Below, in pieces: positions 39,001 to 50,600 of a DNA stretch of 64,000 nucleotides. The notes under the pieces are model-generated. The model was given only the letters and a program-made list of their open reading frames with translations. It was not told where the DNA came from and did not search any database. The DNA comes from Pterobdella sp. o SKG-2022 (lineage: Eukaryota; Annelida; Clitellata; Hirudinida; Piscicolidae). The DNA is taken from NCBI GenBank assembly GCA_964035795.1, contig OZ038321.1:11745093-11809092 (forward strand), read 5' to 3'. The translations under genes were made by a program, and so were the position numbers. How positions within the stretch are numbered: the stretch's first letter is position 1; every line of letters begins with the position of its first letter.

Positions 39001-42000
39001 TCAGGAGGCATGAAAAGAAGACTTTGCGTTGGCATAGCTCTTATTGCTGGATCAAAGGTTCTATTAATTGTAGAAAAAATATTCTAATGAATCTGAATCA
39101 TTTAGAAAATTTTTCACAGTTTGTGATTTTAGATGAGCCATCTTCAGGCTTAGACCCCGAAGCACGAAGAGAAATGTGGGAGATTTTGAAAGAACAAAAA
39201 AAGGGTCGGACTATAATTTTGTCTACTCATTATATGGATGAAGCTGACTATTTGGGTGACAGAATCGCAATCATGGCAGATGGTCGATTGTATTGTAGTG
39301 GTAGCCCCATGTTCTTAAAAAAACAATATGGTATAATATTAATTTTACAAAAAAATTTGTATTCAGTTTTTTTTTAGAAAGCTGCTTAAAATGAAAATTT
39401 ATTCTATAAAATGAAAAAATGTCTTCATTTTGGAAACCATCATTACTAGGAGTTGGATATCATATGGCGTTAGTGAAAACAAAAGACTGTAAGCCTGAAA
39501 TAGTTAATAAAGTAATACATGACATCATTCCAAGTGCGAAATTAGAAAGCAACATAGGTGCGGAAATGAGCTATGTTTTGCCAAAAGAAAAGTCAGCAAA
39601 ATTTTCTGAGTTGTTCAGTTTGTTTGAGGAGAAAGGAAAAGAAATCGGAGTTGCTTCATTTGGAGCTTCAGTCACCACAATTGAAGAAGTTTTTATAAAG
39701 TAGGAAGTTAAAATACAAATTAATATTATATTTTCAAACATTCAATCGTTTGCAGAGTCAAAAAAGAAAGTGAAGATGCTACAGCTATACTGGAGCAACA
39801 AAGTTTGAAAGATAAAGACCAGAATGGACCTAAAGATTTAGATACTGAACCAATGGGTTAAAAATATTGATTATTTTTTTCATAAATTTTTTAAATAAAC
39901 TTATGAGGACTTAGAAAAACTCGTAGAGACGAAAGATTTTTATTGGGCAAAAATTTTCAACAAGTAAAAGATTGTCATAGGCTAATGAATTATGACAAGG
40001 TTTTACATGTTGAAAATTTTAGGTCAATAAAAATCTTTCTACGTGTTTTTATAAATTCTCATAATTTGAAGTTTATACTGTTTGAAATCCAAGTTATTTT
40101 TACAAACAAGACACGATGTCTCTAAAAAAATACACTTATATAACTTTATTCACAGTTTTGACTGGATTTTCGAAAGAAAATAGGCGTAAAAAAGGAATTT
40201 TGTTAAATCTTCAAAAACTACAGGCAATGTTCATTAAAAGAATGCTCAACACTTGGAGAAATAGAATAATATTTGTCACACAAATTCTTGTGCCAATAAT
40301 TGCTACTATTCTCGCTGTTTTAGTTACTAAATCTATTCCAAAGCAAACTGACCCACCCGCACGTAAACTAGAGATCACAGAGTATAAAGATTCACAAACT
40401 TATTATAGCACTTTGTTTAATGACATTTCAAGTGATGAAATAAAAACATGTTTAGAGAAAGCTATCAAAGGCGCTAAAGAATTTATCGGCGATAAAGACT
40501 TGGAAGATTATTTAATAGAAAAATCCCAAAACAATTTGTATCTGTTTAGGAATCGTTACCAGGTAGCAGTGGAGATAGGAAAAGATAATATTACGGGCTT
40601 TTACAATGATGAATCTTACCACACCATATCCATGAGCCAGTCTTTAATAAATAACGCTCGGTTGGTATGTGAAACAAATGATCATAACATAGAAACTATA
40701 AACCACCCACTGCCTTGGTCTGATAATTCAAAAGCAACCCTAGACTCCGAAACGTCTCGGATTGTATCATTCATGGTTTCTCTATTGTTAATGCTTGGAA
40801 TGGCGTTCTTAACTGCCACTTTCATAGTGTTTCTCATTCAAGAACGAACTTCTGGAGCAAAGAATAGTCAATATGTAAGTGGAGTAACAACCCCAACATT
40901 TTGGCTGGCTACTTTCATATGGGATTATATAAACTACCTTATCCCAGCTCTATTAGTCATAATTGTTATACTCATTTCACAAACAGAAGGCTATACACAC
41001 GAAAACAATGCTGGGTAAAATTAAAAGAATTTGTAGTAGACTTTTCATTTATAAAATATATATAATACTTTTAATAGGTATCTGTTTTTAACGTTATTGA
41101 TGTACGGTTTCGGATGTTTGCCTTCAATGTATCTTTTATCGTTCTTTTTCAAGACAGCAGCCAATGGTTATGGCTGGTCAGTCGTGCTGAATTTTTTCAC
41201 AGGTTTATCTTAGAGTTACATTTATACTTATTTCTCAAACTCAATCAGCAAAAAAATGTATTCAATGTTGATTTTTTTTAGGGGCTGCTGCCACTATTGT
41301 GATTTTGATTCTGAAAAACCCTTCTTTCATGCTCTTAGAAACTTCAAATAGAATAGAATGGCTTTTTTATGTAATTTTTCCCAACTTTTGCTTTGGAAAG
41401 GCTGTTCAAGACATATATGCCAACTACCAAAACTTCAAAACATGTTCAGAATTGAAGATGAGTGAAGTGTTTTGTGATTTTCTCAAAAATATCAATAGAA
41501 CTGCACCCTGCTGTATAGGTAAATTATGAATTAAAACCTTGAAAATAGTCATTTATAAGTTTTTATCATATGTGCAGACAATTGCGGGGATATCTGTCTA
41601 TATCGACAAGATAACTACCTTTCATGGTATTTTCCCGGTATAGGAAGATCTTTGGTGTTTTTAGCATTACAAGGAATTTTTTTTTCAATCATTGTTATAA
41701 TAATTGAATCAGACATATATATGTGTATAAAAAGTTCTTTTGCATCCAACATTGTGACTGTTGATGCCGGCTCAGCTGTTGTACCTTTAAATGAAACTAA
41801 TGGCCACCTAAACAATGGAACTAACCACCATAATGATACGCTGAAACGCATGACATCACAAGAATTTGATCGATCACACCAAAAAGAAGATAGTGATGTT
41901 AAACATGAACGGGATGAAGTTTTGAAAACCGAGCTTAAAGATCTCAGAAACCAAGAAGCTGTCTTGCTCATCAAAGAACTGACAAAAGTATATTCAGGAG

Positions 42001-43372
42001 ACTTTGTTGCTGTGGACAAGCTTTGCTTGAAGGTTTCATCTAATTTATCTTTCTCAATCAGATTCAAACACTGAAATGTTTACTCAGAAAGAATAAACGT
42101 TACAAAACTAGTTTTAGATACATGTTTAATGCGGATGAACATTAAATTTTGAAAAATATTGAATTTCAAAAATGCAGGTATATGCCGGAGAATGTTTTGG
42201 TCTTTTGGGTGTCAATGGAGCAGGCAAGACATCAACTTTCAAAATGATGACTGGAGACGAGACTATAAGTGGTGGAGGAATATATATTAACGGTATCAAC
42301 GTTGCAAAAAATTTGGGGAAAACGAGAGAATTTTTCGGTTATTGTCCACAATTTGATGCCCTAGTAGATCAATTGACAACTGAAGAAAATTTGAAAATGC
42401 ACGCTAGGCTGAGGGGGATGTATTCAGCTGATATCAAAGAGGTTTCAGAGTGTTTGATGAAGAGTCTCATGCTTTATCAGTACAAAGACCGTCAAGCTGG
42501 AGCCTTGAGGTACAAATAATTTGTTACAAGTGCAATTTTTAATAGGCGTCAATCAATGTCCATGTTAGTCGAGCTTTTAACGCATAAGTTGTATGTATTT
42601 GAAAAAATTTTTATTTCAAAGTGTGAAATCTATAAACAATATTTAAGAAAGCTATGAATTTAAATTTCAATAGAAATTATTCTGTACTTCAGTGGAGGAA
42701 ACAAAAGAAAGTTAGGCATAGCGATAGCTTTGATAGGAAACCCATTGCTGGTGTTTTTGGACGAACCGACTGCAGGAATGGATCCTGTGGCGAGAAGGGA
42801 GTTGTGGAACTGTGTTGCTTCTCTCAAACAATGCGGCACCACTGTCATTCTTACCTCACACAGGTTTTAAATTTTTCATACCTCAAGTTGTTTCAAATTG
42901 ATCCATAGTTGTGTAAATTTTTGAAAAAAAATTTTTCAGTATGGAAGATTGTGAAGCTTTGTGTACTAGGCTGGCTATCATGGTCAACGGCCAATTCAAA
43001 TGCTTGGGTAGTTTTCAACACCTTAAAAGCAAATTTGGATCTGGTTATTCATTGGCATTGAAAGGTTCGTCAGAAAAAAATATGGCGAAATTGACTGAGT
43101 TCATGAACTATCATTACCCTGAAGCCTTTGTTGAGTTTCAAGGAGATCTAATGATAAGCTATCGTATTGCCAAAAACCTACCTAACGCTTCTTTAGGCAA
43201 AATATTTGAGTTGATAGAAATACATAAGCAATCTTTAAATTTGGAAGATTACTCTGTTAGTCAGACATCATTAGAGCAAGTGTTTATGAACTTCGCCAAA
43301 ACCCAACTAAAAGAAAGCCGACGAACAAAAAAAAAATTTGCCTGTTGTAAAAAAGAAACAAAAAAAAATTAA
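36020..43372 (+). CDS. ABCA-family full transporter, complete gene, 20 exons
   Basis: ATP-driven membrane transporter, probably of lipids. Exons: 36020-36350, 36444-36722, 36837-37081, 37283-37517, 37606-37779, 37941-38122, 38237-38395, 38467-38590, 38684-38838, 38902-39057, 39120-39330, 39450-39699, 39756-39856, 40156-41014, 41078-41202, 41282-41518, 41578-42032, 42178-42509, 42693-42863, 42940-43372. They sum to 5,214 bp, 1,737 residues, one frame. NBD1 has GHNGAGKTT (residue ~560), [29 protein letters not shown] and [12 protein letters not shown]2 has GVNGAGKTS (~1440), [16 protein letters not shown] (split by an intron), [12 protein letters not shown] and SHSMEDCE. The first extracellular loop is short, so it is ABCA3-like rather than ABCA1-like. 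The start ATG is followed by [10 protein letters not shown] and the first membrane helix. Introns are mostly 55-200 bp. Confidence 0.96.
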
Positions 43373-45836
43373 GTGTTGGCATGCCTAAAATCAACAAAAA
43401 AACTTCCAAAAAATGATTTGAAGAAAAACTTGACAATTTTAATGATATTATTCTCTGATAAGTCATGACATTAGTTTTTCATTGTTCTTTCCACAATTTA
43501 TAAAATAAATTGCTACAGCATTTTTATCACAGTTTTTTATTAGTACGGATCAAAAGCTAATGCATCAAATCAACATTTCTTATCAATCTTTTCTTTTCAT
43601 TGAAGGTGTATCTAATAAAATATACAAAACTAGGTTAGTCCTCATTTTTGTAAAAAATAGCTTTCCAATACTTTAGAGTATTCAAAGTTGGTTTCACAAT
43701 TGCTTATTTTATTAATTTTGTGTTTGGATATTCCATAATATTTTAATTCCATGAGCAACATTGAAGTATGTCTCAATAGTGCTCAAGTTTCACTCTTTTA
43801 ATTCATGGGTAGCTTATATAAATTTATTTTTTATATTAACTTTCTTATGCAAGATTTAAAGGAAAATATATTATTTTTGCCGGTGAATTCATTGTTTTGT
43901 TATGTTACAGTCAACGCAAAACTTGTCTGAAACTATTGCTGCTTTGAAAATTTTGTTTTACAAAACTGGTTTTAACCAAACATCGTCAATTTTAAATTTT
44001 TTTAAATATTTAAAAGAACAATCTTTGCATTTTCAACGAATTTTCATGAAAAAAAATTATGGACTAAATTATAAACTTTTGACGTGTTTATTAAAACTAT
44101 ATAAGTTTTCAACTTGGTTATAAATTTAAAACAAATTTAGCAAATTTGTATTAAATAGAAAACAAAACTATAATTTAGCTTTTCAAAAAATTTCAAAACG
44201 ATTTTCAACAGAAATTAACAAACATGGCATACAAATTTCGTAATTCTTCAAAATTTTAAATTCTGTGAATAGATAAATTTAACCCGCCACTGTCAAGGTA
44301 TAAGAAAATTTATAAACATTATATTTTTAATAATCATATTTTTATCGAATAAATTGATAAAATACATGAAAACTTGTCATATATTTGATATTGTTTAGCG
44401 TCATAATTAAAATTGTTGTCGATGCATTTAACCTGGCGTCACTCCCCCTCATCCCTGCATATTTGAACAACACATGCCAACCCATTTCCTTCACTCAATC
44501 ACTTTTATCTAGTATTTCAATGTGCCATAACTTTCAAGCCAGCAATTTTTTATTTTTAATAAGTAAAAAAATAAAATTTTAATATTCTGCTTTATAAGCA
44601 TAAATGTCAAAAGAAGTTTACTCTAATTTATATAATATCAAATTAAAATAAATTCAATTTTTAAAACAAAAATATTTATTTAGCTCAAGGGACTACAACC
44701 CATAGAGAAGAAAGGGCTGAAAGCTCCTCTTTGATTACTTCAATAGACTCTTCATGCCGATCTTACCGTGCTTGACAGTCTCAAACTGATATATAAAGTA
44801 AAAAATCAATGTAACTAATAAACTGGCAAAAAAGTATTTTTTAATGTGTAAATAATTTTTTTAGCAGTGTCATAGTAATTCCTAATTTTAAAAAACTTTA
44901 ATGAATAAAAAGCTCAAAAAATATATAATTATATTTTTATGACATTGAATTCAACATAATAAAACAAAAAAATTAAAAAGTTATTTTTATCTATAAAATC
45001 TCAAAACTAAAAGAAGCGTTGTTTGGGTGTGAGCGCATTATGAGGGCTTGCAGATGTGCTTATTTGTCTTCAACTCGTGCCTCTTCCACTCTCTCACATA
45101 CGTGTTTGATCTTGTATGGGATTCTTCATATGCTTTTTGAAGTTTATTTGAATAATTTACTTGGGTATGGGTTGCATACCTTCAAATGGATACGCTTCCT
45201 CGTGTGGGTTTCGAAAAATATGTTTCATAAATTTTTTTAAAATAATTTTATTTCAATTTTTTAAAAAGTTATTCAATACTTGTGAATATAAGCAGCTCAA
45301 ATGAGAAAAATTAAGACGCAGCTATATAAGAAAACAAAAATGAGCTATTTCAAAAAATACTTAGTCAGATAGGATCAAAAAATAATATGAAAATAAACTT
45401 ACAACACACATTTAAAAATTTTCATAAGAATGCAAATATGTATATTCACGTAGATCAAAAACTCAATGCGCTTTGAAAAATAAATTCAAAAACATTCATA
45501 AGTACTTCATTTAGTTAGTTTTTAAATTTTTCATAAAAGTATAATATATATGAATTTGTTATCTGATGATAATATAGAATATGCCGAAAAGCTTTGTCAA
45601 AATAAAAAATTCAAATATTGTCATGTTTTTAGGATTCTCAACTTTGAGTTCACAATATAATAGTTATAATTTATATATTTCAGCCTAGGTGAATATTTTT
45701 AAATAGTAATTTAAGTTTTTTGCATAAGCTTCAAAAATGAAATTAAATTGGAAATTTTTATTGATTTCATAATAATTTTAATATTACAAATACTTTGTAA
45801 TCTTTTAGAAAAATAAATTCGATAGCGGCCTTAACT
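43373..45836. other. Intergenic, ABCA to forkhead gene
   Basis: 2.5 kb, very AT-rich. AATAAA at about 43504 may end the ABCA transcript. A GC-richer patch at 44690-44790 (words GGGACTACAACCC and GATCTTACCGTGC) is unexplained. No gene seen. Confidence 0.5.
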
Positions 45837-45940
45837 AGCCAATCTAATCAATTACTAGCCCTCTAGCCAATAAGAAGCGAGTAAGGGATTTTTTTCGCAC
45901 CAATCATCCTTGATGCATCTTTGAAATTAGAATATATAGT
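45837..45940 (+). promoter_or_regulatory. Probable promoter of the forkhead gene: three CCAAT words and a TATA-like box
   Basis: AGCCAAT at 45837-45843 and 45865-45871, CCAAT at 45900-45904, then a TATA-like AATATATAG at about 45931-45939, about 90 bp before the ATG at 46027. The stretch is GC-richer than its surroundings. A forkhead-like TGTAAACC lies at about 45960. All by eye. Confidence 0.5.
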
Positions 45941-46026
45941 TTGAGTGAAATAGTTCTCTTTGTAAACCATTTTTTTTTAATTATAAACATTTCATTAATA
46001 TCAAAATTTTGAAAGTTCGTTTCGAA

Positions 46027-47043
46027 ATGGAAGATGGTTACAATTACTCTGCCGAACAATCTTCCAACTATTCAAACTTTTTCCCTTCAAATCAGAATGA
46101 TTATCCAACAAAGAAAAATCCATTAGATTGCGCTTCGAAACTCTCTTCACATCTGTATCCCAAGGATAAAAAGACCTCAAACAAAGATCAACCATTTAGC
46201 TCTTATTCAAACAATTTTTTTCAAAATCATAATAGTTCTTTTTCAAACCATTTTCTCAACTATCAAACAAATTATACAGCAAACAACACTTTCCCAAACA
46301 TAGAAAACGACAAACGAATACTAAAAATTTCTTACACAAACGCCACCGATCTGGAATTTTCTTTAAATAAAAGTGATTTTAATAATAACGAAAAAAATGG
46401 TCAAACTTCACAAGATTTTAAACTAATTCACAATACTTACAACAGCCAGTATTCAGACTTTTGTTCTGATTCAACCAGCATTCCAAAGCATCTAGATGAG
46501 AGTAATTTACCATACTTTTCGAAATGGCATCCTGAATACGGCTACCCTAAACCTCCCTTTTCATACATATGTCTCATAGCTATGGCCATTAATTGTTCCC
46601 CAAATCAAAAAGCCACTTTGCATGATATTTATCGTACCATAAGTGAGAACTTCCCTTACTACCGCACGCATCAAAAACGCTGGCAGAATTCTATAAGACA
46701 TAGTTTATCATTCAACGACTGTTTTGTGAAAGTAGGAAGAGAAACCCAAAGACCTGGTAAAGGATGTTTGTGGACTCTACATCCAGATGCAGGTGATATG
46801 TTCAAGGAAGGGTGTTTGTTGAGACGACAAAAACGCTTCCGTCTGAGCAAAAACAAGAAAGAAAATAAAGCAGAAACAAGTAAGAATGCCACTCTCAGCA
46901 ATACTTTTCAACCGAATTCTTCTACGTTTGCATCAAACCCAATACCACACACAGTTGATAGCTTCTACCAGAGTGCTTTCGGAACTTTTCCCATGTCTTC
47001 GGAGGATCATTATGGTGTTACTTCATCAACTGACCAACTGTGA
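46027..47043 (+). CDS. Forkhead transcription factor, FoxA-like, single exon
   Basis: 338 residues without introns. The forkhead domain is at about residues 174-271: [64 protein letters not shown] and [12 protein letters not shown]. The [13 protein letters not shown] and RRQKRF words are typical of FoxA, but helix 1-2 is diverged and the known C-terminal FoxA boxes (HPFSI, MYQF) are not seen, so FoxAB or a fast-evolving FoxA are alternatives. The N-terminal 170 residues are rich in Asn, Ser, Tyr and Phe. I chose ATG 46027 because no ATG lies in frame before it. A polyadenylation AATAAA lies at about 47482. Confidence 0.9.
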   Translation: MEDGYNYSAEQSSNYSNFFPSNQNDYPTKKNPLDCASKLSSHLYPKDKKTSNKDQPFSSYSNNFFQNHNSSFSNHFLNYQTNYTANNTFPNIENDKRILKISYTNATDLEFSLNKSDFNNNEKNGQTSQDFKLIHNTYNSQYSDFCSDSTSIPKHLDESNLPYFSKWHPEYGYPKPPFSYICLIAMAINCSPNQKATLHDIYRTISENFPYYRTHQKRWQNSIRHSLSFNDCFVKVGRETQRPGKGCLWTLHPDAGDMFKEGCLLRRQKRFRLSKNKKENKAETSKNATLSNTFQPNSSTFASNPIPHTVDSFYQSAFGTFPMSSEDHYGVTSSTDQL

Positions 47044-47644
47044 AAATATTCACGTTTAACCAGGTTTTACCATAGTTTGAGAAGCTTCAAGATAACATCG
47101 ATTTTTCTACTTATCATAGTTTAGTAGCTGATGGGTCATAAAGTTTTAGCGGAAATTTTCGCCATTTCAAACAGACGTATTTTTAAAAAACTTATTACGT
47201 TCAAGTGATTTTAAGGAATTGTTTAGTTTAATTTTTATTGTAAAACAAAATACTTTCTAATTATTCACAAAGAAGGTATTTATATATTTGATACGAACAC
47301 GTGTGCCGGTAGTCTCACTGCTAAATGGGCGTGTAGATTCTTGATAGTTAACTAAACGCATTTGTTACAATTCATTGGGTCTTTTGAATATTTTCTTATC
47401 AATCTCAAAAGTCGAGTTTATATTTGCTATCGCCATGACGAGTTTATGTCCATATTTTATTCCGAAACCAAAAGTTCTGAACAATAAACATTAAGCCAAA
47501 AATATTTTAAAATTGAAAAAACAACATTTTATTATGTTGCATACTGAAATAAAAAAAATATTGACTGGTAGTATGTGAAACAAAAATATTGAAATTTTGA
47601 ATTTCTACATGATTATTCTGTAGTAAATTAAGCATTACAAAACA
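47044..47644. other. Convergent intergenic stretch
   Basis: 600 bp between the ends of the forkhead gene (+) and ZW10 (-). AATAAA on the plus strand at about 47482 and on the minus strand at about 47528. Nothing else seen. Confidence 0.6.
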
Positions 47645-50600
47645 TCAGGCACTATTTTTAATGGATGTGAGTACTTGAGAGCGCATTTCTGTGTTCTTAA
47701 AGAGAGCTTTAACGAGTCTTTCGACCTCTGCAGCACTCAACTCTTCAGCTAAAGGTCCCTTTCCACCCGCCCATCTGTCTGATATGTCCATCAATCGTGC
47801 CCCAAGCACCCACTTCACTTGCAACAATGCCTCCCAATTCTCTACATTTTTACTAAGGAACGTTAGCACGTCATTTTTATTCATTTTAATCTTATTATTT
47901 TCTAAATTCGATGTCTCTTCTTTGTCATAATCATTTACATCATCATCGAGTTCTCTTTTTTCATTCAAAAGTGAACTGAACAAGCTTAAAGTATTGTCGT
48001 GCACCTTCCCTATCAAAATGACCAATTTTTTAGAATCAACTTCTGAAAAATCTTCAACTTTTGTTATTTCTGATAAAATTTCTTTTAGAACCACTCCCAA
48101 TAAACCACCTGTTTATTTGAATTGAAAGGTCACTTGAATTACGGAATAACTAAGAAAATATTTTCTTATAAAGTTCCGGCTTAAAGAAAAATTAAAATTT
48201 TAATAGTTATGTTTAAAAATATAGCGACCAATATTAGAGACACAGACGGGAAAAGGCAGAACATGGAGCCACGATCTGAGCATATGCTGCAGTTTCATAT
48301 TGATCATTCGTATGCATCTCTCTGTCTTCTCTACGTTCTCTGTTCTGTTCAAGCCACAAAACACTGTAGATTACATATCATTACATTTATAATATCCTGG
48401 AATAGCTTACCTTTTAAATGTGGATAAAAATGCACTTAACACTATTTATTATGATCAAACATAAATTCGATACCAAAGACACTAAAAAATATTCTCCATT
48501 ATGCACTAGGATGAATTCTAAAAAATGAGAAACAATTTTATAACCGGCTTCATTCCTGATAAGAGTTTCAAATTGTTCTTTCTGATCTTTCAGTAACTTA
48601 CTCAAGCCTTCCATACCCAACTTTCTCAAGTCTTCTACCATATCTATCCATGATAATCCAGGCGATTTTATGTCTTCTGCTGTTTTATCCACAACGAATA
48701 CAAGCTTGCAATGCAGAAGAAGCAATTGGTGAGCTATGTAGAAACTATTGTTGTGGTGCAGAGCTGTGTAAGATTAAGAAAAAGGTTCAATTTTATTGGA
48801 ATTTATTTTAAAAATTTATCCTAGAAAGGTGGCTTTGTATACATATGAATAAAAAGCGTAAAATTTTCGAAATACAAGTATAACCTGCAGCAAAAGCAAT
48901 GTTTTCAATTTCATCTTGGTGCAAAATAGGCAACAAAAAAGAATAAAGATCGACGATATGTCTGATGAACCCTAGCAATTTTTCCCTGCCTCCATTGATG
49001 TTCACCACATTTAAACCACCCACTTCTCGAATCATCGTCTCTACATTTTCCCAGTAGTCTTGTATGGATTTACTGAGCATTGAAAATCAAAATAAGTATT
49101 AAAAGCCTTGATCTAAAAAAATAAATTAATTTCAAAGTAATTTAGATTTTCATTTATATTATATTTTTATATATTATTTGGTTTCTAGGTTGGAAAAATG
49201 GCTCAGAGGTTAAAGGGCTTAGGGTAAATATGGTGAAAACGAAGGTTATGGTATGTGGTAATCACCTGAACATGCTCAAAAAATCTGGTTGCTTTCCATG
49301 TGGTGTTTGTTTTAATGGTGTAGGCTTTAATTCAATTTTTTATGGAGGTTGTAAAAGTTGGGTGCATAAGAAGTGTTGTGGTATAAGCGGTGGTTTGAAG
49401 AGAGATCCATCATTCAGACGTGCTCGTTGTCTGGGTACTGCACGACCAGTGGATAGTAGGAAAATAACTGAAGTTCAAATGGGTAATGACAAGTTGGAAG
49501 TTGTTACTGACTTCTGTTATCTTGGTGACATGATTTCTGCTGGGGGAGGCTGCGAACTTTCTTCAATCACCAGATGCAAGTCTGCTTGGAGTAAGTTTCG
49601 TCAGCTTCTTCCACTTCTCACTAATCCCCATCTACTTTTCACAACCGGAGGTCAAATCTACAACACGTACATTAGAGCTGTGATGCTGTACTCTTCTGAA
49701 ACCTGAAGCCTAACACCTTCCCTGAACCGATTGAAGCGCAATGACTTGGCTATGATTTGATAGATTTGCAAAGCCAGGGTTGGAGACAGGATAAGTGCAG
49801 ATAAATTGCATGCAAAACTTGGCATTCAGAACATAGAATCGGCGTTGTGTTGTCATAAGTTGAGGTGGTTTGGTCATGTGGTGCACAGCTCAGATTGGCT
49901 TTCAAAAGTCAGAGAATTCAAGGTTGTTGGTTTTAAAAGACCCGGTAGGCCAAAAATGACATGGGAAGAGTTGCTGAAAAAGGATTGGGCAAAGCTCAGT
50001 TTGATGGAAATCGACCCACACGACCGCCTTACGTGGAAAAGACTTATTTTCAAAAAAGCCTTACCCTCTGCTGAGGAAAATGGGCTCTAAATAGAATGAT
50101 GATGATTTATAAGAACAAATTTAAATAAGGAAAACTTTCAAACCTTATTTGACAATCAGGAAACTGTAGAAGACTTTTGAATGGAATGTCTAACACACTT
50201 TTATCAACCTCCCCCAAATCTTTCTTTATATTATGATCAGTCAGTTTGTCATTCGCATCTGTAGAAGCAGTCATGAGACTGCCTTCACAAGTATAATTAA
50301 CTACAGCACTAATGGATTGGATGAGAGGTTGAGTTAGAATTTTTCGAGCAGTGATCAAATGATGTCGACACTTGGAAGAGATGTATGATAAGGTTGCATC
50401 TTCGATGAGAGGTTCCGAGTCAAAGGAGTCTGTGAGGGTCGATGCAAGTCAATGTATTATAAAAATAAGTGAACCAGCTGGTCACAATGTTTAAAGGGTT
50501 GCAGTCAAATTTTGATTTTTAATCAATTAAATTCACTTGGTAAAAAAATTTTTCTACCAAAAATGAAATTAAGTTATAAATTTTAACATTATTAGTTATA

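Noticed and set aside
41615..42067. Minus-strand open frame of 150 codons
   Set aside because: Shadow of the ABCA exon 41578-42032 on the other strand.
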